A stretch of DNA of 64,000 bases from Candidatus Thorarchaeota archaeon (GTDB lineage: Archaea; Asgardarchaeota; Thorarchaeia; Thorarchaeales; Thorarchaeaceae), in assembly GCA_016933575.1 (NCBI GenBank), contig JAFGAR010000040.1:62001-126000 (forward strand). Direction: 5' to 3'. Within the stretch, counting starts at the first letter, position 1; each line of letters opens with the position of its first letter. The notes beneath the pieces are model-generated. The model searched no databases and had not been told where the DNA came from. It saw only the letters and a program-made list of their open reading frames with translations. Made by a program: the position numbers and the translations under genes. Shown here piece after piece: positions 52,636-60,610 of the stretch.

Positions 52636-53040
52636 TCATTTGACCATTGAATCCTCACTAAGGATTAACATCGTATCATTTGAATCTGGCTTTTCTAGGG
52701 CATCAGTGAATATCTGGATCAATTCATCTGGAGCGTGTTGTGCGAATTCTTCTGAATCTGTTGCTACAATCCTTAGGTTCTCATACACACCCGATTCTGC
52801 TAGTACTCGAAATTCTGAATCACCATTTTTAATACGTAGAATTAGGAATTTGGCAAAGTCCTTAAATTCGCCCTTAGGTCCTCGTAATTTGCCTGGTATT
52901 CTCTCAATTCTGTTACTCGCTATCATATCTTTTAGCAAATATGCCCTAATGACTTGATTCCCTACCTTTCTGCGAATATCTATGAATTCATCTACATTTG
53001 AGTCTTCTTTGATTAGTTTCCATGTAGGTCCTGATATCAT
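52636..53040 (-). CDS. Unknown small alpha/beta protein
   Basis: Not recognised. The 134 residues (KLIKEDSNVDEFIDIRRKVG ... FAKFLILRIKNGDSEFRVLA ... IQIFTDALEKP) alternate strands and helices without cysteines or a P-loop, and look like a compact cytosolic domain. ATG start. The AT-rich region 53041-53180 with TTATATTACC-like sequence and AAAGCTTTATTTG separates it from the divergent membrane protein gene. Confidence 0.58.
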   Translation of the reverse strand: MISGPTWKLIKEDSNVDEFIDIRRKVGNQVIRAYLLKDMIASNRIERIPGKLRGPKGEFKDFAKFLILRIKNGDSEFRVLAESGVYENLRIVATDSEEFAQHAPDELIQIFTDALEKPDSNDTMLILSEDSMVK

Positions 53041-53180
53041 CTAACACCGATATTTCATATTTCGGGAGTAAATATAGGGATTATCTGACTGTATATTACC
53101 CTGATAGAAGGCGCGGTAAAGCTTTATTTGTCAGGTAGTAATGAACTATCAGTTAGAAGGAATAGGATGGAACGAAAGCT

Positions 53181-53897
53181 ATGCAAACTGTAGACATGAT
53201 TATTCGAGAAGTACATGCAGGATTATGGTTTCTTGTTGTTGGATACTACTTCTTCATCTTTATCTTCCTGTTGTTCTTTAGATGGAGAAATACTAGAAAT
53301 CCCTTCCAGTTCGCTATGGCCATGTTCTTTCTGCTTCTTGCTATAGGCCGTTGTTTCTACTTCGTTGGTGACTTCTATGCTGATCCTAACAGTCTGATAA
53401 ACTTCATAGCACCCTATAATGTTCCGTTTCTTGGCGAGTCTCCATTCTGGCTTATGGCTGGATCTTTTATCCAATGGATTGCACTAGCAACACTCTCAGC
53501 TACAGCGGGTTTCATGATTTTTGGAAAGAGATGGGCTGAGATAGCATTTGCAGTTCCTGCAGTAGTCATTGCAATAATTCTTGGATTCATTTCATTAGAT
53601 TCCACTACAAGAGGTCTGCTCTCTGGTGGTGCAGGGGCTGTGTATGCTTTATTCATCCCACTTTTGTTCTGGTATCTTGCATGGCAATCTGGTGGGAAAT
53701 TACGCCGTTCCAATTTGCTCTTAGGATTAGGATTCTTTATTCTATTTGCAGGTCGTGTCATCCACGCGATTCGGTATCCAATGGCAGAAGCTCTATTCAA
53801 TAACTCGATAGCAATACCCGGCGTGATTGCACCTGGTCTTATTGTTATAGGATTAATCCTCATAGCCACTGGTAATGAATGGGGACAATCTGTCTAA
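53181..53897 (+). CDS. Seven-helix membrane protein, unknown
   Basis: Not recognised by family. The 238-aa protein shows about seven hydrophobic helices (roughly residues 12-34, 42-62, 86-112, 117-135, 143-163, 175-192 and 205-232) with short charged loops (RWRNTRN, GKLRRS). It resembles the 7TM sensory/transport modules of archaea, such as the N-terminal part of some histidine kinases, but has no kinase or receptor domain. It lacks a conserved Lys in the last helix, so it is not a rhodopsin. Located in the membrane. Confidence 0.68.
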   Translation: MQTVDMIIREVHAGLWFLVVGYYFFIFIFLLFFRWRNTRNPFQFAMAMFFLLLAIGRCFYFVGDFYADPNSLINFIAPYNVPFLGESPFWLMAGSFIQWIALATLSATAGFMIFGKRWAEIAFAVPAVVIAIILGFISLDSTTRGLLSGGAGAVYALFIPLLFWYLAWQSGGKLRRSNLLLGLGFFILFAGRVIHAIRYPMAEALFNNSIAIPGVIAPGLIVIGLILIATGNEWGQSV

Positions 53898-53916
53898 GCG
53901 AAATTAACCGGATTGT

Positions 53917-53937
53917 ATCTGAAATTACGTTTCAGAT
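53917..53937. terminator. Hairpin between convergent genes
   Basis: ATCTGAAA, loop TTACG and TTTCAGAT form a perfect 8-bp stem between the stops of the 7TM gene (53897) and the longin-like gene (53961). Confidence 0.6.
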
Positions 53938-53960
53938 GTGAAAACTTGTGGTTGAGAGAA

Positions 53961-54572
53961 TTAACCAATCTCTCGCCACTCGAGAATCCTCATATCTTCC
54001 AAGGTGTGTAGTGATTTCTGAACTTCTTTCATATGCTTACCAAGTTGGTCCGCGATATCAAGTGCAGTTAATTTTCCCTTACACATATTTGCGACATCAA
54101 AAGTTTCTTGGCTCATTTGCCCAAGTCTAACAAGCATGGGCGAGACTTTTCCTTTTAGGACTGGAACGACAATCTTGGTTTCAGATGCATGTCCGTTGCT
54201 TGTGATTTCATCTAATTTTTGATAGAATCTCTCAAAGGGTTCAAGGTTTCCATCCCACTCTTGTAGCATTGTACCATATATCTTGACAAACTCATTATTG
54301 ACTTCAGCAAGTACAGCCATTGCTGCATTTCCATCATCGACCTTGTCGACTATGGCAGCGACAATTACGTTATCCTTCAGAGAGAGGCAGATATCGAAGG
54401 CACCGAAATCGATTACATGTACTCTATTTCCATCACTCAGCTCTCGTCCAAACTGAATGAGTGCTGTAAGGAATCCGCTGATTAGATTCGGATCCATATC
54501 CGCTTCTCCATATTTGCGGTCCAGAACACATAGACCACTATCAGCGATCAATATGTATACAGCTTGAATCAA
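53961..54572 (-). CDS. Longin-like domain with C-terminal winged helix
   Basis: Residues 1-120 follow the longin pattern: strands IQAVYILIADSGLCVLDRKYG, helix PNLISGFLTALIQFGREL, strands VHVIDFGAFDICLSLKDN and VIVAAIVDK, then helix AAMAVLAEVNNEFVKIYGTM. Longin domains occur in eukaryotic vesicle-trafficking proteins (SNAREs, adaptor subunits) and in Asgard archaea. The last 50 residues (SQETFDVANMCKGKLTALDI ... LHTLEDMRILEWREI) form a small winged helix. TTG start. It may be a regulatory or trafficking adaptor; the fusion makes a DNA or protein contact plausible. Confidence 0.65.
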   Translation of the reverse strand: MIQAVYILIADSGLCVLDRKYGEADMDPNLISGFLTALIQFGRELSDGNRVHVIDFGAFDICLSLKDNVIVAAIVDKVDDGNAAMAVLAEVNNEFVKIYGTMLQEWDGNLEPFERFYQKLDEITSNGHASETKIVVPVLKGKVSPMLVRLGQMSQETFDVANMCKGKLTALDIADQLGKHMKEVQKSLHTLEDMRILEWREIG

Positions 54573-54691
54573 GGTGTGTATCTTCCTCTCTGAACTTTGA
54601 ATCGAATAGCTCGTTTGTCTTTATAGAACTTCGTGTGGCCTCCTAAATTGATTGGAGAGGTTTATCAAGACAGTTTCTTTTTGCAATATAG

Positions 54692-55399
54692 GTGAGTTCT
54701 TTGGATACAGCAAAGGATGCACGAATACTTGTGGCAGAAGACGCACTTCGTCGTCTCAATGAGATTGTTAATAATCGAAAATTGAAGCTCCATATTGAGT
54801 ATAACAAGATTGGAACAATCCTACACCAAGCTGGAAGTTACTTCTATGAAGTAAAATATTCATACGTTCCAGCAGAACAAGTGGCAAAACTTGAACCCAC
54901 ACAGAAGATTGTCGATGATATCATCGAGTTTAAGAAAATGGTCGAATCAGCCTTAAAATCAATTGGTTTCAAACCGTCCACAATAAAAGAAATTCTTGTC
55001 TTTGCAGAACTGAACTATTCATTTCGTACTATTGAAGGACTAAAAAGAAGACTTACAGAATTCGATGAAGAACCAGCATATGCTATTGATATTTTAGCTG
55101 TTGAGGTTTCGGAAGTAAAACCAGTTGAAGACTCCAAGAATCTAACCGAATGTCGTTGTACTGATGGAAAACGAATATGGAAAATTCTCACAAACATCGA
55201 AGGAGTCCAATCTGGAGAGATATATCCCTGTGCAGTTCTTCCACCTGTCGAGATGGTTGGTATTGTTAGTGAAGCGATGTTCCTTGGAGGCGAGCCATTA
55301 CCTGAAACTACAAATGTGGGACCTTTAACTCAACCATCAGCTTCTGTTCTAGATCAGGCTAGAGCTCAAGTCCTACATATCATAAAGAGGATGCAATAG
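54692..55399 (+). CDS. Archaeal tRNA-binding-domain protein
   Basis: The C-terminal half resembles the EMAPII/Trbp111-type tRNA-binding OB fold used in archaea: IWKILTNIEGVQSGEIYPCA followed by LPPVEMVGIVSEAMFLGGEP, the characteristic G[IV]VSEAM motif. The N-terminal 110 residues are helical (ARILVAEDALRRLNEIVNNR, KPSTIKEILVFAELNY). It probably binds tRNA, perhaps with a synthetase. A GTG start is used. It abuts the MazG-like gene (stop at 55399, ATG at 55400), so both are co-translated. Confidence 0.74.
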   Translation: MSSLDTAKDARILVAEDALRRLNEIVNNRKLKLHIEYNKIGTILHQAGSYFYEVKYSYVPAEQVAKLEPTQKIVDDIIEFKKMVESALKSIGFKPSTIKEILVFAELNYSFRTIEGLKRRLTEFDEEPAYAIDILAVEVSEVKPVEDSKNLTECRCTDGKRIWKILTNIEGVQSGEIYPCAVLPPVEMVGIVSEAMFLGGEPLPETTNVGPLTQPSASVLDQARAQVLHIIKRMQ

Positions 55400-55738
55400 A
55401 TGCACTTGACTGAGATTCAGAAGAAATTGAAGTTGTTCGAAATAGAGCGAGGGTGGGACAAATTTCCCCCTTCACTTGTCTTTGCACATCTAATTGAAGA
55501 GCTAGGAGAAGTGTCTCGACATATCACAGTTGATGAAGGGTATAAGGTAATAGGGCTTGGACACGAGGCTCCCAAGAAATCGGATTTATCTCGCGAGTTT
55601 GCACAGGTTTTCATTCTCTTTACCCAATTAGCAAACCATTATGACATTGACCTCGAAGAAAGTATCCTCTCAGAACTAGTTATCATGGAAAAACGGTTTT
55701 CAGCTAAGGACTGGTCTGAACATATGAAGGACCGCTAG
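55400..55738 (+). CDS. MazG-like nucleotide pyrophosphohydrolase
   Basis: All-alpha NTP pyrophosphohydrolase fold: FAHLIEELGEVSRHITVDEG contains the ExxE metal-binding pair (EELGE), and SREFAQVFILFTQLANHYDI the second acidic/His segment (usually ExxD). At 112 residues it fits single-domain MazG-type proteins that clear non-canonical or excess NTPs. The second pair is replaced in part (SREFAQV), so activity is not certain. It is coupled with the tRNA-binding protein. Confidence 0.75.
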   Translation: MHLTEIQKKLKLFEIERGWDKFPPSLVFAHLIEELGEVSRHITVDEGYKVIGLGHEAPKKSDLSREFAQVFILFTQLANHYDIDLEESILSELVIMEKRFSAKDWSEHMKDR

Positions 55739-55743
55739 CTTAA

Positions 55744-56175
55744 CTATCCCATCTTGCGACTTGCTTCAAGAGCTTTCTTTGCCATATCCTCTAGATCTTT
55801 GGTTGCTGCAAGAAGTCCTAGGGCCTTGTTTCTAACCTGAGTGATATTTTTCTCTTTAGCCCACTGAGCTAAGCCTGTAACAAGAGGACCAAGAGCAGTT
55901 CGAGCTGCTTCTACTGTACCTACTGCTTTACCAAGAAGCTCAACGCTATGTTTCTTATCCTTTCCTGCCTCAGCAACTCTCAACCAGACTAAAGCATGGA
56001 TCATATACAGTGCATCCAACATTAGTGTTGGCGATTTTGGATTGTCCTGAACCTTTTTCAGAAGTCTTTCTTGTCGATCTTCGAAAACATCTTTGAAATA
56101 ACTGAATGCCTTACCATCATTTCCTTTATCAAGTTCAATGATGCCTTTCTGTAGCTTCTCATCATGCTCTGACAA
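55744..56175 (-). CDS. Unknown helical protein
   Basis: Not recognised. The 143 residues are helical and rich in Ala/Lys (IELDKGNDGKAFSYFKDVFE, ALVWLRVAEAGKDKKHSVEL, ALGLLAATKDLEDMAKKALE) with a TPR-like first pair, no cysteines, no TM. It converges with the MazG-like gene (stops 6 nt apart) and is divergent from the PaaK-like ligase across a 170-nt AT-rich region. Confidence 0.6.
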   Translation of the reverse strand: MSEHDEKLQKGIIELDKGNDGKAFSYFKDVFEDRQERLLKKVQDNPKSPTLMLDALYMIHALVWLRVAEAGKDKKHSVELLGKAVGTVEAARTALGPLVTGLAQWAKEKNITQVRNKALGLLAATKDLEDMAKKALEASRKMG

Positions 56176-56348
56176 TGTTGAAACACTCCTTGGTCTAACT
56201 ATCTACTTCAGTAAATCTCTAAGTATTTGTGTGTTATGACTTTCTATATCATATCTTAAAGGGTTGTATTTCCTTTTCTTAACTCACAACATCTTTATGC
56301 CGGTTATTTTCTTGACAACCTGTCGAATCTATGTTTGGAGGTTGTCGA

Positions 56349-57941
56349 ATGGTTAAGACCACTTTCACATTTGATGAATTGAAACGTACGAATCATAAAG
56401 AAATCAAAGAGATGCAGGACAGAAAATTCCGTGCATTTATTCGGTATCAAATCTGGCCTAATCATCCCTACTATCGACGACTATTCAAGGAAAACAATGT
56501 TGACCCATTCAATATTACATGTTTTGAAGATTGGGCAAAATACAACATTCCCCTTGTGAAAAAAACTGATTACAAAGATCATCTCACAGAATTTGTGCTT
56601 AATCCATCGCAAGTTGATGGAAAGGATCGTGATCCTGCAGATATTATAAAGAATATGCTTACTTATTCAAAGGAATCTGGCAATCAGGAACAATACAAAT
56701 TCATTCGGAACAATGGTGCACGAGTTAAGCTTCATCTTGGTGCAAAAGGTGCAATGGATCGATTAAAACAACGATTGACATATACTTATTCACCGCTTCA
56801 ATTCTGGCTCAGCTCAGGACGTGCCTCAGGACTTCCATCTCCAGTCTTTCTAACACGGTATGATAACATGCTTCTTGATCAAAATAGCATAAAATGTGGC
56901 CAACTAGCAATTGACAAGTTTGTCCAACAAGGTTGGGAGGCATCTTCAATGAATCTATTTCCTTATGCTCCTCACCTTGGATGGCATGCTGTCAATGCTG
57001 GCCTAAGACAGATCAGCAAATTCTACATCGCAACAAGTGCAGGTGGTGCAATACCCAGTGAGAAGCTCGTTGAGCTTGCAGGAGTATTCAAGGCAAATGC
57101 AATTACTGGAATGCCAAGCTATTTGCGAAATCGCTTCTTCAAAGCCATGGCCGAATCTAACTATAAGGCTCCGGAGAAGGTGGTAGTCCTCTTAGCTGGT
57201 GAAAAGATTTACCCCCGTGTTGCTGATGATATTGTTCAGACGCTTCATGACAAAGGTGCAAAAGATGTCCATCTCATTGGTGGTTATGCCTCATCTGAGA
57301 GTAAGGTTTCTTTTGCTGTGCAATGTGATTATCATGGGCCATACCACAATCTGTCCCCACTCATTATGTCTTGGGAATTCGTGCGGCTCAATGATGATGG
57401 AAGCTATGAGTTCGTAGATGAAGATGAACCCGGGCATACTGTTCTATTTCACCTTGATAGTACAGGAACTGTCTTTGAAGGATTCCTCTTGGGTGATGTA
57501 GCTACAAAACATGAAGCTGGTAAATGTCCAATTTGTGGTCTTGATGGCCAGTTCTTCTGGGATATTGGGAGAACAAATGATGCTCAGACTCAGCTAGAAG
57601 TCATGGGCCTCACCGAGAAAAAGATCAAAGGAGCCACTGTTAATCTCACAGCACTTCGGACAGATGTCCTTCAACTGGGAGAGGTGGAAGAAGTACAGAT
57701 TGAAGTTGCCAAGGAAAACATGTCAGATCCCTATAGCATGGATGTTTTGAATCTCTATATTGCTCCTAAAGGCCCTAAGAAATCAGACTATTCGTCATTG
57801 ATTGCCCAAATTCAAAAGATAACCAAAACGAGTACTGAGGTCACACCAAAAGTTGTGATTATTGGGTTTGAGGAATTGGTAGAGAAAGCTGGTGGTATGA
57901 AATTCATGGAAATCATCGATAGCCGACCAAAGCCTGCTTAG
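56349..57941 (+). CDS. PaaK-like AMP-dependent acyl-CoA ligase
   Basis: Related to phenylacetate-CoA ligase and other AMP-forming adenylating enzymes: the N-terminal YYRRLFKENNVDPFNITCFE, VVVLLAGEKIYPRVADDIVQ and VHLIGGYASSESKVSFAVQC (adenine-binding segment), ELVVFE-like strand and GRTNDAQ (C-terminal domain hinge; GR replaces part of GRxDD) plus CPICG zinc-like Cys pair near residue 397. The glycine-rich P-loop of AMP ligases is weak (SSGRASGLPSPVFL). Substrate unknown. ATG 56349 follows GGAGGTTG at proper spacing. Confidence 0.72.
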   Translation: MVKTTFTFDELKRTNHKEIKEMQDRKFRAFIRYQIWPNHPYYRRLFKENNVDPFNITCFEDWAKYNIPLVKKTDYKDHLTEFVLNPSQVDGKDRDPADIIKNMLTYSKESGNQEQYKFIRNNGARVKLHLGAKGAMDRLKQRLTYTYSPLQFWLSSGRASGLPSPVFLTRYDNMLLDQNSIKCGQLAIDKFVQQGWEASSMNLFPYAPHLGWHAVNAGLRQISKFYIATSAGGAIPSEKLVELAGVFKANAITGMPSYLRNRFFKAMAESNYKAPEKVVVLLAGEKIYPRVADDIVQTLHDKGAKDVHLIGGYASSESKVSFAVQCDYHGPYHNLSPLIMSWEFVRLNDDGSYEFVDEDEPGHTVLFHLDSTGTVFEGFLLGDVATKHEAGKCPICGLDGQFFWDIGRTNDAQTQLEVMGLTEKKIKGATVNLTALRTDVLQLGEVEEVQIEVAKENMSDPYSMDVLNLYIAPKGPKKSDYSSLIAQIQKITKTSTEVTPKVVIIGFEELVEKAGGMKFMEIIDSRPKPA

Positions 57942-57966
57942 ATGAATACTCTGTGTAATTCAAAAG

Positions 57967-57989
57967 AGGAGTCAGCTAGACTGACTCCT
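57967..57989. terminator. Hairpin between convergent genes
   Basis: AGGAGTCAG, loop CTAGA and CTGACTCCT make a 9-bp stem 25 nt after the PaaK-like stop. Its right part overlaps the last codons of the convergent small membrane protein gene. Confidence 0.6.
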
Positions 57990-58317
57990 TGAACCTACTT
58001 TTAATATCGGGGAGATTCAAGTACACCACAATTATTCCTGAAAGAATGGCACCAATCAGGTTGCTACCTAAAAGAAAGAGTATGCATCCAATGATATTGA
58101 GAATAAATGCCCAGGTCCAAGCATAATCCTGTAGTGTAAATAGACCATACGCAATAACAAGTCCAAACAGGCCAATAATTCCAAATGGAATTGCTACGAA
58201 CAATCCAAGTATCGGTAGTAAAAGCCAAACTGCCCCAACAAATAGAATCCCTAATGCCTGAAGTATTTGTAATCCTGCAAGCAACAATATGCCAAATGGT
58301 ACTCCATTATCGCTCAA
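57976..58317 (-). CDS. Small multi-TM membrane protein
   Basis: Not recognised. Four hydrophobic stretches (about residues 8-30, 32-58, 67-85 and 88-103: LLPILGLFVAIPFGIIGLFG, FILNIIGCILFLLGSNLIGA) and a short charged tail DIKSRFKESV. It resembles DUF4064/DUF-type small archaeal membrane proteins; a role is not known. It lies upstream on the same strand of the convergent hairpin and about 80 nt from the 3' end of the 2,3-DPG synthetase gene. Confidence 0.62.
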   Translation of the reverse strand: MSDNGVPFGILLLAGLQILQALGILFVGAVWLLLPILGLFVAIPFGIIGLFGLVIAYGLFTLQDYAWTWAFILNIIGCILFLLGSNLIGAILSGIIVVYLNLPDIKSRFKESV

Positions 58318-58365
58318 GGAAACTCACCTAACATTCATTCATCAATTTTCGAAGAAGTAGGAGAT

Positions 58366-58386
58366 GCCCAGGATAGACTCCTGGGC
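58366..58386 (-). terminator. Hairpin terminator of the minus-strand GTPase gene
   Basis: GCCCAGGA, loop TAGAC and TCCTGGGC form a perfect 8-bp stem, 10 nt beyond the stop of the gene at 58396 on the minus strand. Confidence 0.6.
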
Positions 58387-58395
58387 TGAAGAACT

Positions 58396-59727
58396 CTACT
58401 TCAGTTTATGTTTTTTCACAAATTCTGTGAGCACATAAACCAGATCGGGTTTACCAATCTCTTGGAGATCGTATCTCACCCGTACACTTGGTTTATTGAT
58501 CCTGATGACACGGGTCAGATCTATTGGTGTGCCAATCACAACAGCATCTACATCAGAGTTATTGATCGTCTTTTGAAGTTCCTCCATCTGTTTCTTACCA
58601 TAGCCCATAGCTGGCAGTACATTTTCTAGATGGTAATACTTCTCAAAGGTGTCCTTAATACTTCCAACTGCAAATGGTCTTGGGTCAACAATGATTGCTC
58701 CAGCCTTTCTAGCAGCAATGAATCCTGCTCCGTAGGGCATCTCTCCATGAGTAACTGTCGGTCCATCTTCGACGACTATGACACGTTTTCCACGGATAGA
58801 TTCCATGTTCTCAATAGTGAGTGGCGAAGCTCCATCAATGATTATAGCATCAGGATTAACAGCCATTATGTTCTCTCTGACCTCTTCTACATCCTCATAA
58901 TCTGCAGTGTCGATTTTATTGATTATTACTACATCAGCCATTCTCAGGTTCGTTTCGCCTGGGTAGTAAGATATCTCATGACCAGGTCTGTGCGGGTCCG
59001 CGATGACGATCAGAAGGTCCGGTTTATAGAATGAGAAATCGTTATTACCGCCGTCCCATGTGATGACATCAGCTTCTTTCTCAGCCTGTTCGAGGATTTT
59101 GCCATAATCAACTCCTGCATAGAGGATTACACCCATGTTGATCATCGGTTCATACTCTTCACGTTCCTCGATTGTACATCTGTATTTGTCCATATCTTCA
59201 AGAGTTTCATATCTCTGGGCAATTTGAGATGTGAGGTCAGGATCATAAGGCATCGGATGCCGAATATTGACAGGCTTCAATCCCATGTCCACGAGAATTT
59301 GATTTACCCGTCTTGATGTCTGGCTCTTACCACAACCAGTTCGTACTGCACATATTGCAATGACTGGTTTCTTACTTTTAATCTCAGTATTCTTTGGTCC
59401 CATAAATCGTATATCTGGACCAAGTTTGTTTACCCACGCAATTTTGTGTCCAACCACTTCATAGGGAAGATCTGAATAGGCAAGTATGCATTGCTCCACA
59501 TCGAATTCCTTGATGAGCTCTGGCAATTTTTCTTCAGGATAGATCTTTATTCCCTTTGGGTAAAGAGGTCCTGAAAGTTCAGGGGGATACATTCTATCTC
59601 CAATTCCTGGAATCTGTTCAGCTGTGAACGCAACAACTTCATAGTTCTCATTCTTTCTGAAATACACATTGAAGTTATGAAAGTCACGTCCAGCAGCACC
59701 CATGATAATGACTTTTTTCTTACTCAT
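58396..59727 (-). CDS. Cyclic 2,3-diphosphoglycerate synthetase-like GTPase (COG2403 type)
   Basis: An archaeal P-loop NTPase related to cyclic 2,3-diphosphoglycerate synthetase. N-terminal Rossmann-like segment KVIIMGAAGRDFHNFNVYFR, P-loop region AICAVRTGCGKSQTSRRVNQ, VITWDGGNNDFSFYKPDLLI, VVIINKIDTADYED (NKxD-like specificity motif) and VEDGPTVTHGEMPYGAG are visible. Family members make an intracellular solute or act as GTPases of unknown role; the cDPG product is proven only in some methanogens. ATG 59727 follows AGGTGTGG. Divergent from the E2F-like gene across 253 nt. Confidence 0.82.
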   Translation of the reverse strand: MSKKKVIIMGAAGRDFHNFNVYFRKNENYEVVAFTAEQIPGIGDRMYPPELSGPLYPKGIKIYPEEKLPELIKEFDVEQCILAYSDLPYEVVGHKIAWVNKLGPDIRFMGPKNTEIKSKKPVIAICAVRTGCGKSQTSRRVNQILVDMGLKPVNIRHPMPYDPDLTSQIAQRYETLEDMDKYRCTIEEREEYEPMINMGVILYAGVDYGKILEQAEKEADVITWDGGNNDFSFYKPDLLIVIADPHRPGHEISYYPGETNLRMADVVIINKIDTADYEDVEEVRENIMAVNPDAIIIDGASPLTIENMESIRGKRVIVVEDGPTVTHGEMPYGAGFIAARKAGAIIVDPRPFAVGSIKDTFEKYYHLENVLPAMGYGKKQMEELQKTINNSDVDAVVIGTPIDLTRVIRINKPSVRVRYDLQEIGKPDLVYVLTEFVKKHKLK

Positions 59728-59899
59728 TTTCAAGTCCACACCTGAGTGATTGAGTTACTGGTTAGCTGACCTGATTCCGCGTTAAGTAATTGTTGGTCTA
59801 GTCATGAGTTTCTTGTACGTGTTCTCAATCTTGAAAAGATGCGTTGATGATTTGGTTTTTCGGTCAGTTTTACTAGAATGGATTAATATGTAAACGACA

Positions 59900-59949
59900 T
59901 TCGGAAAATCGTAGTGTAAATCTTCCGAAAGTTCTTTCGGAAAATCGTA
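59900..59949 (+). promoter_or_regulatory. Direct repeats and palindrome upstream of the E2F-like gene
   Basis: TTCGGAAAATCGTA occurs at 59900-59913 and again at 59936-59949. Between and overlapping the second copy lies the inverted repeat TTCCGAAAG-TT-CTTTCGGAA (59923-59942), two 9-bp arms. All sit just upstream of the TATA-like CATATATTT (59951-59959), a typical operator position for archaeal regulators, so autoregulation by the downstream protein is likely. Confidence 0.55.
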
Positions 59950-59950
59950 C

Positions 59951-59959
59951 CATATATTT
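59951..59959 (+). promoter_or_regulatory. TATA box, leaderless promoter
   Basis: CATATATTT lies about 25 bp before the ATG at 59981, so transcription would begin at or next to the start codon (leaderless mRNA). A purine-rich BRE-like stretch precedes it. Confidence 0.5.
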
Positions 59960-59980
59960 GAGCAATACAAACCATTAAAT

Positions 59981-60604
59981 ATGTGGTACGTAAAACTTAA
60001 TGGAAGTGTGCTCTTTGGAGCTCGCCGCCGGATTGATCAGTGGGGTGCATCGTTGAAGCTAGTTGAATTGGCTCAGGAATCAGTTAGGATTCTGAAGGAA
60101 GCAGGAGAAGAGGGATTAAAGAGCGAAATACTGGCTCAGCAACTTGATACACCTAAGCGTCGTGTATACGATGTTGTAGCTGTGTTGAAAGCTTTGGGTC
60201 AGATAAAGACGAGTCGTAAGTTTGATGGTACAACCATAATATGGATTGATCGATCAAAGGACTATGTATCTAAGACAGCTCATGAAGAATTACGCACTCA
60301 ATTGACCCAAGAGAATGAACAACGAAAAGACTTGCAGGTCGAAGTTGCTGAACTAAAGGAACAACTTCGAATAGCAAGATCAAAACTGCGTCGAGATTCT
60401 CAAGCTATTGAAATGGCTGAGAAGACAGAATTTCTTACAACACAGCTTCGGGTTCGTGCTCTCTCCAGTAATGGAATAAAACGTGTTGAGCATTCTGGAA
60501 TCGAAGTCCTCATTGAGACCCATGAATCTGGAATGGTTGTTGATCCATCTGAAGTTGAAGTTGATGAGAACGAAATCCTTCTCAAGAATCTACAACGCAT
60601 TTAG
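59981..60604 (+). CDS. E2F/DP-like winged-helix transcription factor
   Basis: Residues 24-90 form a winged helix matching the eukaryotic E2F/DP DNA-binding domain: LVELAQESVRILKEAGEEGL, then LDTPKRRVYDVVAVLKALGQ with the RRxYD motif that contacts DNA in E2F and DP, then TSRKFDGTTIIW for the wing. Residues 96-150 are a coiled coil, as in E2F/DP dimerisation, followed by a short beta-rich C-terminus (160-207) in the position of the marked box. No transactivation or Rb-binding tail is seen. The TATA spacing supports the ATG at 59981; TTG 60052 after GGGGTG is an alternative. It may form a homodimer. Confidence 0.75.
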   Translation: MWYVKLNGSVLFGARRRIDQWGASLKLVELAQESVRILKEAGEEGLKSEILAQQLDTPKRRVYDVVAVLKALGQIKTSRKFDGTTIIWIDRSKDYVSKTAHEELRTQLTQENEQRKDLQVEVAELKEQLRIARSKLRRDSQAIEMAEKTEFLTTQLRVRALSSNGIKRVEHSGIEVLIETHESGMVVDPSEVEVDENEILLKNLQRI

Positions 60605-60610
60605 AATCTC

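Noticed and set aside
58630-59034. 134-aa plus-strand ORF within the cyclic 2,3-DPG synthetase-like gene
   Set aside because: Antisense to a conserved gene; Ser/Ile-rich artefact.
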